A stretch of DNA of 64,000 nt from Sphingobacterium chuzhouense (GTDB taxonomy: Bacteria; Bacteroidota; Bacteroidia; Sphingobacteriales; Sphingobacteriaceae). The notes under the pieces are model-generated. The model was not told the DNA's origin. It made no database searches and saw only the letters and a list, made by a program, of their open reading frames with translations. The DNA lies in assembly GCF_014692525.1 (NCBI RefSeq), contig NZ_JACNYL010000001.1, positions 744,001 to 808,000 of the forward strand, read 5' to 3'. Both the position numbers and the translations under genes were made by a program. Positions 8,298 to 16,584 of the stretch are shown one piece after another (positions within the stretch are counted from its first letter, which is position 1; every line of letters starts with the position of its first letter).

Positions 8298-11200
8298 CTA
8301 AAACCGGATATTAGCCCCAATATTAAAAATCTTGGCCTGCGGATATTGCGCAAAGTTCCCATTCGTCTGCGAACGTTCCGGATCCGCACCCTTATAATCC
8401 GTGATTGTGAAAAGATTGTCTGCCGAGAAATAAATCTGTGCACCTTTCAATTTTGCCGACTGTACCCAGTTTAATGGAAAATCGTAGGAAAGCATGATGT
8501 TTTTCAATCGTAAATAAGAAGCATCACGTAAATAATAAGTAGATCCTTTATAAGCTGCTACGCCAGGGTAGCCTGCAACATAGATGCCCGGAAGTTCATT
8601 GCTTCTATTCTCCGGCGTCCAGGCATTCCGCCACTCTGTCGTAGGAGGCGTTCCTTGCATAAAGGGATCAATACCCCAATTTTCCACCCTATTCTTTAAA
8701 CCTTCAACTCCCTGGAAAAACGCGCTTAAATTGAAGTTTTTATACCCCATATTGAGCCCAAAGGAGTACATATATTTTGGATAGGCACCATCCACAACAA
8801 CCCGATCGTCTGCATTCACGATTCCATCCCCGTTAATATCTTTCATTTTCAGATCCCCGGGCTTCGATTCTGGTCGTGCATCATGTATGGGCACATTGAC
8901 CCCCTGAACATCACCCTCTTGAAAAATCCCATCCCATACCCAAAGGTAATGCGCATCATATGGTTGCCCCACTTCTTTTATACGCGTTCCATACTCCGGT
9001 ACGCGAATATGTAATAATTCGTTGCGAGCTGTGGAAATCATACCATTTACGCTATAAGAAACCTCACCGATACGGTTGTGATGCGCTAAAACGAGCTCAA
9101 TACCCTTATTACGCATTTTTCCATCATTGGTTGTCGGTTTTCCTAACCCTAAGCTTGCCGGAACGGGTTGTTCTGCCAAGATATTGTAAGCTGTTTTATT
9201 AAACCAATCAAAGTTGACTTCCAAAAGTCGATTTTTCAACGCAAAATCAAATCCTACGTTAAATATACTCGTTGATTCCCAACGCAAACTTTGGTCGCGG
9301 AAAACATTGACTACTGCTCCAGAACTCAGTTCCTCATTATCAAACGAATAATAGATGTCCTGGATATCCAGGTTATTCTGATATAAATACGTACCGATAT
9401 CCTGATTACCCAAAATACCATACGATGTCCGTAATTTCAATTCAGATACCCACGGCAACGCTGATTGGACAAAGTCCTCTTTAGACGCTAACCATGCTCC
9501 CGAGAAAGAGGGGAACACGCCCCAACGATATTCGGGCGACACTTTGGACGTTCCGTCGTAACGCAGGTTGGATTCCAAGAAATATTTCTCTTTATAATTA
9601 TAGCCTACACGACCAAAAAACGATTGCAAAGCCCATTCCGAAGGGTTTATCAAACCCGGTAGACGAGGGAAGTTAAAATATAGTGTCTCACCTGTAGGCA
9701 GATAACCTCTAAGATCTGTTAAATCCGGATACACGGTATTTGTCCGACGTCCACGCAGGCTTTGGATACTATAGGATACCTGTTCATAACCTGCTAAGGC
9801 TGAGAAATTATGATCATTTCCAAACTGGGTATTATAATTCAAAACAGAATAAATCGTTGGGGTTAACGCTTTACTATATTGATCGGTCACCCCTAAAACA
9901 TCAGGCCCAAACGTTGAACGTATATAGTCACCGGTCTCCTCGTCGCGTTCCTGCGATAAGTAGGCATCATAAGGTACCTGATGCATTTTGTAAAACTGAT
10001 CCTCATAATTCAAGGCAAATTTCGTCGTCCATACCAAATCTTTAAACGGTTTCACGTCAATAAAGGCTTGTGCATTAACATTGTAATCCTTCGTAAACTG
10101 GTTTCCCATAGCATAATACTCCTGTGGATTACGGTTTCGCCCTTCTTGTTGATACGCTCTAGAAACCACTCTTCCGCTTCCATCCGGTAAAAACGGACCA
10201 TACAACGGCCCCGATGCATAAATCGCCAATGCCATATTTTCACCTGTAAACGGTGGTTCCTGCCTATCACGATAGGTCGCGTTGACAACCGTTCCCACCT
10301 TCACATAATCGGAGAGTTCATTTGTATAGTTCAACAATGCATTATAACGTTTAAAGTCATAGCCCTTAATCATCGCTTTCTGATCCAAATAACCCAAAGA
10401 AAGGTTAAATGTATTTTTCTCGCCGCCGCCACTGATCGACAGGTTATGGTTGTGTGTCGTCGCGGGATTAATATAGTAATCAACCGCATCAAAATTTGGG
10501 TATTGTTCACGGTCGGTTGCATTTCGATAGGCATCAATCCATTCCGGTTCATATCTAAACGTAATTCCGGATCGAAATGCAGCTTCGTTATACATTTCCA
10601 TATACTCAACTGAATTCGTTATAAAATCTGGCAAAGCTGTGGGAGTATGCCGACCGACATTCACACGGTAGCTGACCTCTGTAGCGCCTCTCTTTCCGCT
10701 TTTCGTGGTAACCAAAATAACGCCATTCGCTGCTCTGGATCCATATATCGCCGCGGAAGACGCGTCTTTTAAGACAGTCACATTCTCAATATCATCTGGC
10801 GACAGGGTGGTCAATGAACCCGCAACGCCATCAATTAATACTAGTGGTGCAGAGCTTCCTCCAAAAGTGCCCCGTCCCCGAATTAACAAGTTTGGGTTAT
10901 CTCTACCCGGCTCGCCCGAAGGTTGGGTTACCTGCAATCCCGGAATCCTACCCTGCAACATGTTAGCAGCGTTCGGTACCGGCCGTTCGTTAAGCGTCTT
11001 ACCGTCTACCGTAGCCAGAGATCCCGAAACATTAGATCTACGCTGCACGCCATATCCCACCACGACGACTTCATCCAACGCCGTACCGTCCGCTTCCAAT
11101 ACGACAGTTAATTCTGTATCTGCCGTCACTGATACCGTCTTAGAGACATGACCGATAGCCGAGAAAACGACATTCCCCGGTTTACCTAATTGAATCGTAA

Positions 11201-11417
11201 ATCGTCCATTTTGATCCGCGGAGGTTTCCGATTCTCCATAACGAATAGTTGCTCCCCCGATCGCTCCTCCCGAAGACGATAGTACCTGCCCACTGACTCT
11301 AATAAAGTCTTGTGCATGTTCCATCGGTACTGGTGTCTTACTGATCGCTGGAAAAGCAAAGAATAAAGCTGTTGAGCAGGTTGCGCACAAGAGCCATCTT
11401 TTTGTTGATCTTCCCAT
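8298..11417 (-). CDS. susC: SusC/RagA-family TonB-dependent outer-membrane transporter
   Basis: A 1039-residue outer-membrane receptor. It has a signal peptide, a carboxypeptidase-regulatory-like domain at about residues 40-110 (VSGQVLSSSGGAIGGATI), the TonB-box segment LDEVVVVGYGVQRR near residue 115, a plug domain with LIRGRGTFGGSSAPLVLIDG, then a 22-stranded barrel ending in NIGANIRF with terminal Phe. It imports substrate through the outer membrane using TonB energy, with the SusD encoded downstream as lid. No N-terminal STN domain is seen, so it is unlikely to signal to an ECF-sigma/anti-sigma pair. It is divergent from the IclR gene; an inverted repeat lies 41 bases upstream of the start. 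Confidence 0.96.
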   Translation of the reverse strand: MGRSTKRWLLCATCSTALFFAFPAISKTPVPMEHAQDFIRVSGQVLSSSGGAIGGATIRYGESETSADQNGRFTIQLGKPGNVVFSAIGHVSKTVSVTADTELTVVLEADGTALDEVVVVGYGVQRRSNVSGSLATVDGKTLNERPVPNAANMLQGRIPGLQVTQPSGEPGRDNPNLLIRGRGTFGGSSAPLVLIDGVAGSLTTLSPDDIENVTVLKDASSAAIYGSRAANGVILVTTKSGKRGATEVSYRVNVGRHTPTALPDFITNSVEYMEMYNEAAFRSGITFRYEPEWIDAYRNATDREQYPNFDAVDYYINPATTHNHNLSISGGGEKNTFNLSLGYLDQKAMIKGYDFKRYNALLNYTNELSDYVKVGTVVNATYRDRQEPPFTGENMALAIYASGPLYGPFLPDGSGRVVSRAYQQEGRNRNPQEYYAMGNQFTKDYNVNAQAFIDVKPFKDLVWTTKFALNYEDQFYKMHQVPYDAYLSQERDEETGDYIRSTFGPDVLGVTDQYSKALTPTIYSVLNYNTQFGNDHNFSALAGYEQVSYSIQSLRGRRTNTVYPDLTDLRGYLPTGETLYFNFPRLPGLINPSEWALQSFFGRVGYNYKEKYFLESNLRYDGTSKVSPEYRWGVFPSFSGAWLASKEDFVQSALPWVSELKLRTSYGILGNQDIGTYLYQNNLDIQDIYYSFDNEELSSGAVVNVFRDQSLRWESTSIFNVGFDFALKNRLLEVNFDWFNKTAYNILAEQPVPASLGLGKPTTNDGKMRNKGIELVLAHHNRIGEVSYSVNGMISTARNELLHIRVPEYGTRIKEVGQPYDAHYLWVWDGIFQEGDVQGVNVPIHDARPESKPGDLKMKDINGDGIVNADDRVVVDGAYPKYMYSFGLNMGYKNFNLSAFFQGVEGLKNRVENWGIDPFMQGTPPTTEWRNAWTPENRSNELPGIYVAGYPGVAAYKGSTYYLRDASYLRLKNIMLSYDFPLNWVQSAKLKGAQIYFSADNLFTITDYKGADPERSQTNGNFAQYPQAKIFNIGANIRF

Positions 11418-11457
11418 AATTAAAACTGTTTATAATTTTTTACTTCCCCTTGCTTCT

Positions 11458-11474
11458 CGATACTAAACGTATCG
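11458..11474. promoter_or_regulatory. Candidate operator: inverted repeat CGATAC-N5-GTATCG
   Basis: Two perfect 6-base arms, CGATAC and GTATCG, flank the 5-base spacer TAAAC, 41-57 bases upstream of the SusC start codon. Short palindromes of this size are usual binding sites for dimeric winged-helix regulators, and the adjacent divergent gene encodes an IclR-family protein. The assignment is inferred from position and symmetry only. Confidence 0.45.
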
Positions 11475-11479
11475 GAAAA

Positions 11480-11499
11480 TTTGATTTATAATATTCAAA
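11480..11499. promoter_or_regulatory. Imperfect A+T-rich palindrome in the SusC/IclR spacer
   Basis: The stretch has outer arms TTTGA and TCAAA around an A+T-rich centre. It lies 6 bases beyond the CGATAC repeat, between the divergent genes. It could be a second regulator site or part of a promoter. A+T-rich DNA makes such pairs by chance, so support is weak. Confidence 0.2.
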
Positions 11500-11738
11500 T
11501 ATAAATATAATATTCGTATGTAAAAATAAATCACGTCTTTCTATTCGGAAAAAATCATATTTTCGGCTTCTCTTTTTTATGCCACTTACATACCCGAAAA
11601 AAATACGTCTTAACTCTGGATTATATGTTTAAAATCAAGCTTAACTGTGAAGTTGTTTATAACTATTATTTTGGTTAGGGAGAAGCTTGTTATACTTTTT
11701 TTTATCTTTAACACCATCAGTGGTCAATCATATAGTAT

Positions 11739-12515
11739 ATGTCTGCAAATAAGTACAAAGCACCGGCTCTTGAAAAAGGGTTAGCCATCATCGAATACCT
11801 CGCACTCCAACCTACTGCGCAATCGCAATCGGAAATTGCTGTTGGCTTGGACAAAAGTCCGAACGAGATTTATCGTATGCTTGCTTCGTTAGAAAGCCGG
11901 GGATACATACAGCGCGACATCATTTCTTCGAAATATTCTCTCACACTTAAACTTTATTATCTATCCCACCGGCATTCTTTAGTAGAAAAACTGCGTTCTG
12001 CAGCATTGCAACCAATGAGGCAGACCTCTGCTGCTATAGAGCAACCTTGTCATCTTTCGGTATTGTTCAATGACAAGGTATTGGTAGTTGCCTACAGCAA
12101 AAGCCCCCGTCCAATAGCCGTGATGATTGAGGAGGGGAATTTATACAATATTTTGACTACAGCTTCAGGAAAGACATTGCTTAGCTCATTGGATGACAAC
12201 AGCAGAGAACAGCTATTGAATCAAGATCTCAGCTATCAAAAATTATCCAAAGCCCAAAAAAGAGATTTCCAAAAAGAACTCATATATATCAATAAGCAGG
12301 GCTACACCGAAATGCCCAGTTCGTATGCACAAGGAATTGTTGATTTTTCTGTACCCATAGGCCACACCTCATCAGGTATTAACGCTTGTCTTACTGTCTC
12401 TAAGCTACTCACGCTAGAAGATGAAAACGAACCTTCACACGATTATATTATCCAAACACTGCTCACCTGTAAAAAGGAAGTCGAGAGCAATCTCGGACTG
12501 GCGTCTCTGTCTTAA
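11739..12515 (+). CDS. IclR-family transcriptional regulator
   Basis: A 258-residue DNA-binding protein and the only plus-strand gene seen. Residues 5-70 form the IclR winged helix-turn-helix: ALEKGLAIIEYLALQ, SQSEIAVGLDKSPNEIYRMLASLESRGYI and a wing. Residues 80-250 form the effector domain, with TASGKTLLSSL and DFSVPIG motifs typical of the family. IclR proteins sense small acids or their breakdown products in the cytoplasm. The gene is divergent from the SusC operon with CoA-transferases, its most likely target, and converges with the GH105 gene: the two stop codons share the same TTAA. Activator or repressor action cannot be told. Confidence 0.92.
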   Translation: MSANKYKAPALEKGLAIIEYLALQPTAQSQSEIAVGLDKSPNEIYRMLASLESRGYIQRDIISSKYSLTLKLYYLSHRHSLVEKLRSAALQPMRQTSAAIEQPCHLSVLFNDKVLVVAYSKSPRPIAVMIEEGNLYNILTTASGKTLLSSLDDNSREQLLNQDLSYQKLSKAQKRDFQKELIYINKQGYTEMPSSYAQGIVDFSVPIGHTSSGINACLTVSKLLTLEDENEPSHDYIIQTLLTCKKEVESNLGLASLS

Positions 12516-13882
12516 CGGATAACACCATTCATTTGTTCATACTCAAGAGAAGCGAGGATAAACGTTCCTATGGCTTTTCCTTCATTTTCAACAACCGTGA
12601 CATCCTTGCCGGCAAGATAATAGTTGATTGTTCCTGTACGGGATGGATCTTTGGCGGGACCTAATCCAGCAGAAGCACAAATTTGTGCAATATCAATTTT
12701 TGAACCATCCTGCTGTTCCCGTATAAATGTTTCCAATATACCTTGATAGGCTTTTTCCGCAACAGGGAGATAAGTCGCTTTGTCCAATAACCCTAGACGA
12801 ATACCTTTGAGATAGGCATAAGTAAAAATACAAGAGGCTGATGACTCCAAATAATTTGCTGCATGTCCTACGTTATAAACCTCTCCGGCAACACTGTCTC
12901 CTTTACCATCAGCAGTCGTACTGGCATCGTATTGCAGCAGCTGATACCAGAGCCCCGATCCATCATCCTGCCAACGCTTTAGTCCGGCAGCTACCTGATT
13001 AGTTATATCTACTATTTCCGGATAAGAGGAATGATCTTTCGGCATAAATTCGAGCACATCGACTAGGGCTGCAAAGTACCAGCCCATGCCACGCGCCCAA
13101 AATTCCTGACTACATCCTAGAAACGGATCTTGCTGATTCGCCCAGAAAGAATTGGAGTCTGCCGGAGTGGCTGACCATGCATGGTAGTTCAGTTGCTTTT
13201 CTGCATCATACGTTTTCTGATGGATGGTTTTAAATTGCAGGGCGATATCATCCCAGCTCGCGTTGTATTCCACAGAATCGGTTTTCCCGAATGTACTTTC
13301 CCACTGCGCGTAAACCGGCGACCCCATATACAGTCCATCAAGCCACATTTGGTTTGGGTAAATGGCTTTATGAAAGAAACCTCCTGCTCCCGGTAACCCT
13401 TCTGCAATTCTGGAATGGTTATATTTTAATGTGTTTCGGATCAAATTCACGGCATTACGATATCGATTTGCATCCTTTGTATTGCCTTTCCGCAATTCCT
13501 CTTCATACAACGTAAAGTAGATACGACCCGCCGGAAGATCATCAATATTGCTGGGACGAAGTGCGGATCCGCCTTTGCTATTGATAATCATCGTACCATC
13601 TTCATTTAGATTCAGATCGGCAAAAGCTTTTACAGATTGATAATACGCTGTTTTCTCCGGATACTGCTTCCAGGTTTCCAGTACAGCGCCGGCCACGAGT
13701 CCCGACACATAATCCCATCCTGTTGAATCCAGTTTAGACTGATGATGCCTGTTGCAGTAAAAATCACCCAAACCATGTGAATCGACCATTTTATGGGACC
13801 ACAACGTGGTTTTATTATTTTGTCGTTGCCCACAAGCCGTTAAGAGGAAAGGCAGTAAAGCAAGTATTACATATTTTCTCAT
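12512..13882 (-). CDS. GH105 unsaturated rhamnogalacturonyl hydrolase
   Basis: A 456-residue lipoprotein with lipobox LLTAC at residues 13-17. The body is a (alpha/alpha)6 barrel of the GH88/GH105 type. Asp115 in IDDLPAGR and Asp182 in MWLDGLYMG match the two key acids of YteR-like enzymes, and WARGMGWYFAALVDVLEFMP near residue 260 is highly typical. These enzymes hydrate the 4,5-unsaturated galacturonate left at the non-reducing end by pectin or rhamnogalacturonan lyases and so release it. It is the last gene of the block starting with GH78 at 30312, after a sodium symporter. No polysaccharide lyase of a known family was recognised in the window; one may be elsewhere. Confidence 0.92.
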   Translation of the reverse strand: MRKYVILALLPFLLTACGQRQNNKTTLWSHKMVDSHGLGDFYCNRHHQSKLDSTGWDYVSGLVAGAVLETWKQYPEKTAYYQSVKAFADLNLNEDGTMIINSKGGSALRPSNIDDLPAGRIYFTLYEEELRKGNTKDANRYRNAVNLIRNTLKYNHSRIAEGLPGAGGFFHKAIYPNQMWLDGLYMGSPVYAQWESTFGKTDSVEYNASWDDIALQFKTIHQKTYDAEKQLNYHAWSATPADSNSFWANQQDPFLGCSQEFWARGMGWYFAALVDVLEFMPKDHSSYPEIVDITNQVAAGLKRWQDDGSGLWYQLLQYDASTTADGKGDSVAGEVYNVGHAANYLESSASCIFTYAYLKGIRLGLLDKATYLPVAEKAYQGILETFIREQQDGSKIDIAQICASAGLGPAKDPSRTGTINYYLAGKDVTVVENEGKAIGTFILASLEYEQMNGVIR

Positions 13883-13916
13883 GTTACTATTTAATCAAAT
13901 TATATACTAAAATACA

Positions 13917-15497
13917 TTAGCTAAAAACAATATACAACCCCAGCATTACCACAAACAATATACCCCAAGCACATTTAACTTTTGTCGTCGGTTTCTCCAT
14001 CTGAAAGCGGAAAGCCGTTTCATTTTCTTTTTCATAAGCGGACTTCGGAACCAATAGTGATATGATGACGCCCAATACCAATAAGGCTACAAAAATATAA
14101 AAGGATAACATAAGGTAATGCGGCCAAAACACATAGACATCTTTGGGAAAAACCCATAGATAACATACGCCTGTTCCGAGACTTAATACCGCTCCAAAAG
14201 TTAATAGCGTATTGACGGCTGCTCTGTTTGTTCGTTTCCATAAGACGGCCAAGAGGAAGATGACCGCAAGTGGCGGAGCGATAAATCCTAAAATAGACTG
14301 AAATACATCAAAGAGATTGAGCCCTTTTATTTGGTCGATAGCAACAGCCATCAGTACCGAAACGAAACAGCCCACAATAATTGTATAGCGTCCAACCTGT
14401 GTCACTTTTCGGCTGTCTGCATCGGGATTAATATGTTTCAAGTAAATATCCATCGTGTAGACGGTACTCAGCGAATTCAGTGAAGACCCGATGGTGCCCA
14501 CCAATACGGCTATTAATACGACTATCACTAAACCATTTAGTCCTGTCGGAAAAAGATTCGTGACCATCGTCATGTAAGCTAATGCTGGATCATCCAGTCC
14601 CGGAAACAGGATATAACAGATAATACCGGTTAAAATAAAAAGTGGCAAAGAGAGTATTTTTAGCCAAGCGATAAAATTCACGCCCAATTGCCCTTGTTCC
14701 AGACTTTTTGCTCCCAGTACAGACTGCACCATGGCTTGGTCTGTACAGAAAAACGCGATGGCAGCAACCGGGTAACCCAACGCAATAGCATACCAAGGAT
14801 AATCCGGATCGCTAGCGGGTTTAATCAGCGACCAATATCCATCCGGTGTATGATCTAATAAGGGTTGTATCCCACCGATTTCCGACAGACCTAAAAAGGT
14901 TAATAACGCGGAGACACCAATCAAGAGAATCATCTGAAAAATATTGATTTTCGCCACTGTCCGTAACCCGCCCGTATAGGCGAAAAGTCCGGCCAAGGCG
15001 ACGAGCACAATAACGGATTGCCACATCGGGATACCTAAGATCTGCCGTACAAGAAAACCTCCAGCAAATAAACCCAGTGACAACCAAGATATGAGCATTT
15101 TAACAAGCGAGTACCAAGCTAAAATCGTTTGTGTGCCCGGACCATAACGCTTACCCATAAACTCGGGAAGCGTACGCACACCGGATGCGAGATATCGAGG
15201 TGCAAAGACGACGGCTAATAAGAAAAGAAACACGAATGCATACCAATCAAAGTTTACCGCCACGATTCCCGTGGTATAGCCTACGGTCGCAAATGCCAAC
15301 AACATCGATGGGCCGACGTTCGTCGCCCACATATTAAAACCTATGCTGTACCAACGCAACGATTTTCCCGCCAAGAAGTGTGCCTCCCCTTCCGCTTTCT
15401 TTCGGGAAGAAAGAAGCCCTATAGCAATCAAGGCAACGAGGTACACGACCACGATCACATAATCGTATATCGTCAATTTGTCCAGTAGGTTGTTCAT
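13917..15497 (-). CDS. Sodium:solute symporter (SSS/SGLT family) I
   Basis: A 526-residue inner-membrane protein with about 13-14 predicted helices. It starts with LTIYDYVIVVVYLVALIAIGLLSS, then KAEGEAHFLAGKSLRWYSIGFNMWATNVGPSMLL (two adjoining segments, the second a typical sodium-site helix), TLPEFMGKRYGP and FAYTGGLRTVAKINIFQ. These are standard for bacterial SSS sugar or uronate symporters. It stands between a Gfo/Idh oxidoreductase and GH105, so unsaturated galacturonate, rhamnose or galacturonate are plausible cargo. The gene is 34 bases before GH105 and 8 bases after the oxidoreductase. The cargo is an inference. Confidence 0.9.
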   Translation of the reverse strand: MNNLLDKLTIYDYVIVVVYLVALIAIGLLSSRKKAEGEAHFLAGKSLRWYSIGFNMWATNVGPSMLLAFATVGYTTGIVAVNFDWYAFVFLFLLAVVFAPRYLASGVRTLPEFMGKRYGPGTQTILAWYSLVKMLISWLSLGLFAGGFLVRQILGIPMWQSVIVLVALAGLFAYTGGLRTVAKINIFQMILLIGVSALLTFLGLSEIGGIQPLLDHTPDGYWSLIKPASDPDYPWYAIALGYPVAAIAFFCTDQAMVQSVLGAKSLEQGQLGVNFIAWLKILSLPLFILTGIICYILFPGLDDPALAYMTMVTNLFPTGLNGLVIVVLIAVLVGTIGSSLNSLSTVYTMDIYLKHINPDADSRKVTQVGRYTIIVGCFVSVLMAVAIDQIKGLNLFDVFQSILGFIAPPLAVIFLLAVLWKRTNRAAVNTLLTFGAVLSLGTGVCYLWVFPKDVYVFWPHYLMLSFYIFVALLVLGVIISLLVPKSAYEKENETAFRFQMEKPTTKVKCAWGILFVVMLGLYIVFS

Positions 15498-15505
15498 GTA
15501 TTTTA

Positions 15506-16579
15506 TTACAGGTTTATGCTATATGCTGTCAACAAATCTTTTGGACGTACCGGCTTACCTGTTGTCAGCGACTCATCCATCGCTTGCAATAGGGCAATCG
15601 TGCCAACACCTTCTTTCATATCGGGAAATGCCGGTGTATTTTTATGAATCGCTTTTGCGAAATGTTCTAGATAATTCTGGTACTCACCCGCATGGTGGCT
15701 TTTGCCTTCAAAGCGGAAATAGTGCTTCAATTTATGTTCCCAAGTCAACATGCGTTCTTCTCCTGTACGATCGGTGATGGCGTAACGCAAATCCATATAA
15801 TCAGCCTGGCTGCAACCTTCCGTTCCGCGCAGGATACAACTCATTTCGCTATCGCGGGTAACAGGTTGCACGGGTCCGGTATAAGCACCACTTACACGTG
15901 CTACCCGGCCATCGGCAGCTTTGAATATGAAATGCATGGTATCGGCATTTTGCAAACCGCCCTTTCGACCGTTGGCACTCAACATTCCGTACCCCATCAC
16001 CTCCTCGATATCAGGCAAATACCATCGGATAAAATCTACCGGGTGGCTTAGCCCGCCGTATAACCACTTAAACGATGATTGTAAAGACCAAGGCTTATCC
16101 AAGAACCATCGGTGATCGGCATGGTAGTATCCCTCAATCGTAATCAACTCTCCTATCAATCCCGCTTCAAAATCCGCACGTTGCTTTTTCATCGGTTCAA
16201 AAAAACGAGAGCTCTGCCCGACGAAAACGCGTTTCCCTGTTCGTTCCGCCAGTTGCAGCAGTTCGTTTGCATCCGCAAGATTATCGATAAAAGGTTTTGT
16301 ACAGATCACATGCTTGTCGTGTTCCAACGCCTGTTTGATATGGGTTGCGTGCAAATGATCCGGTGTATAAATAGCAATCGCCTCTATGTCTGGATTTTCC
16401 AACAAATCTTCATAACGTTGTGTGTACGCGTGAAAATCAAATTCCTTTATACGTTTACGGCCAAGTTCTTCATTTAAATCACAAATCTGCACCAATTCTA
16501 TGCGTTCGCTTTGCAAAGCGGCAGACATCGTACTTCTCCCTTCACCAAGACCAAGGATGCCTAATCTTAATTTTTCCAT
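15506..16579 (-). CDS. Gfo/Idh/MocA-family oxidoreductase II
   Basis: A 357-residue cytoplasmic NAD(P)-dependent dehydrogenase. The Rossmann motif here is LGILGLGEGRS at residues 5-15. TKPF near residue 97 holds the EKP-type catalytic Lys, and GGLSHPVDFIRWYLPD near residue 177 supplies the catalytic His/Asp region. It follows the beta-helix/mutarotase gene by 5 bases and precedes the sodium symporter by 8, so it is part of the same operon. It may act on the monosaccharide imported by that symporter. D-apiose dehydrogenases also belong to this broad family, but nothing in the sequence marks this one as such. It is not close to the paralogue at 911-1999. Confidence 0.88.
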   Translation of the reverse strand: MEKLRLGILGLGEGRSTMSAALQSERIELVQICDLNEELGRKRIKEFDFHAYTQRYEDLLENPDIEAIAIYTPDHLHATHIKQALEHDKHVICTKPFIDNLADANELLQLAERTGKRVFVGQSSRFFEPMKKQRADFEAGLIGELITIEGYYHADHRWFLDKPWSLQSSFKWLYGGLSHPVDFIRWYLPDIEEVMGYGMLSANGRKGGLQNADTMHFIFKAADGRVARVSGAYTGPVQPVTRDSEMSCILRGTEGCSQADYMDLRYAITDRTGEERMLTWEHKLKHYFRFEGKSHHAGEYQNYLEHFAKAIHKNTPAFPDMKEGVGTIALLQAMDESLTTGKPVRPKDLLTAYSINL

Positions 16580-16584
16580 TTTTT

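Larger units (their letters stand above)
11418..11738. promoter_or_regulatory. Divergent intergenic control region between SusC and IclR genes
   Basis: This 321-base spacer is the longest non-coding stretch in the window. It separates the minus-strand SusC operon from the plus-strand IclR gene and so should hold both promoters. It is very A+T-rich and holds a perfect inverted repeat at 11458-11474 and an imperfect one at 11480-11499. I could not fix clear Bacteroidota -33/-7 boxes by eye. No open reading frame or stable RNA was recognised. Confidence 0.7.

Noticed and set aside
10705..11151. Plus-strand open frame of 148 codons opposite the first SusC plug domain
   Set aside because: It is a shadow of the conserved plug and TonB-box codons, with no motif or ribosome site.
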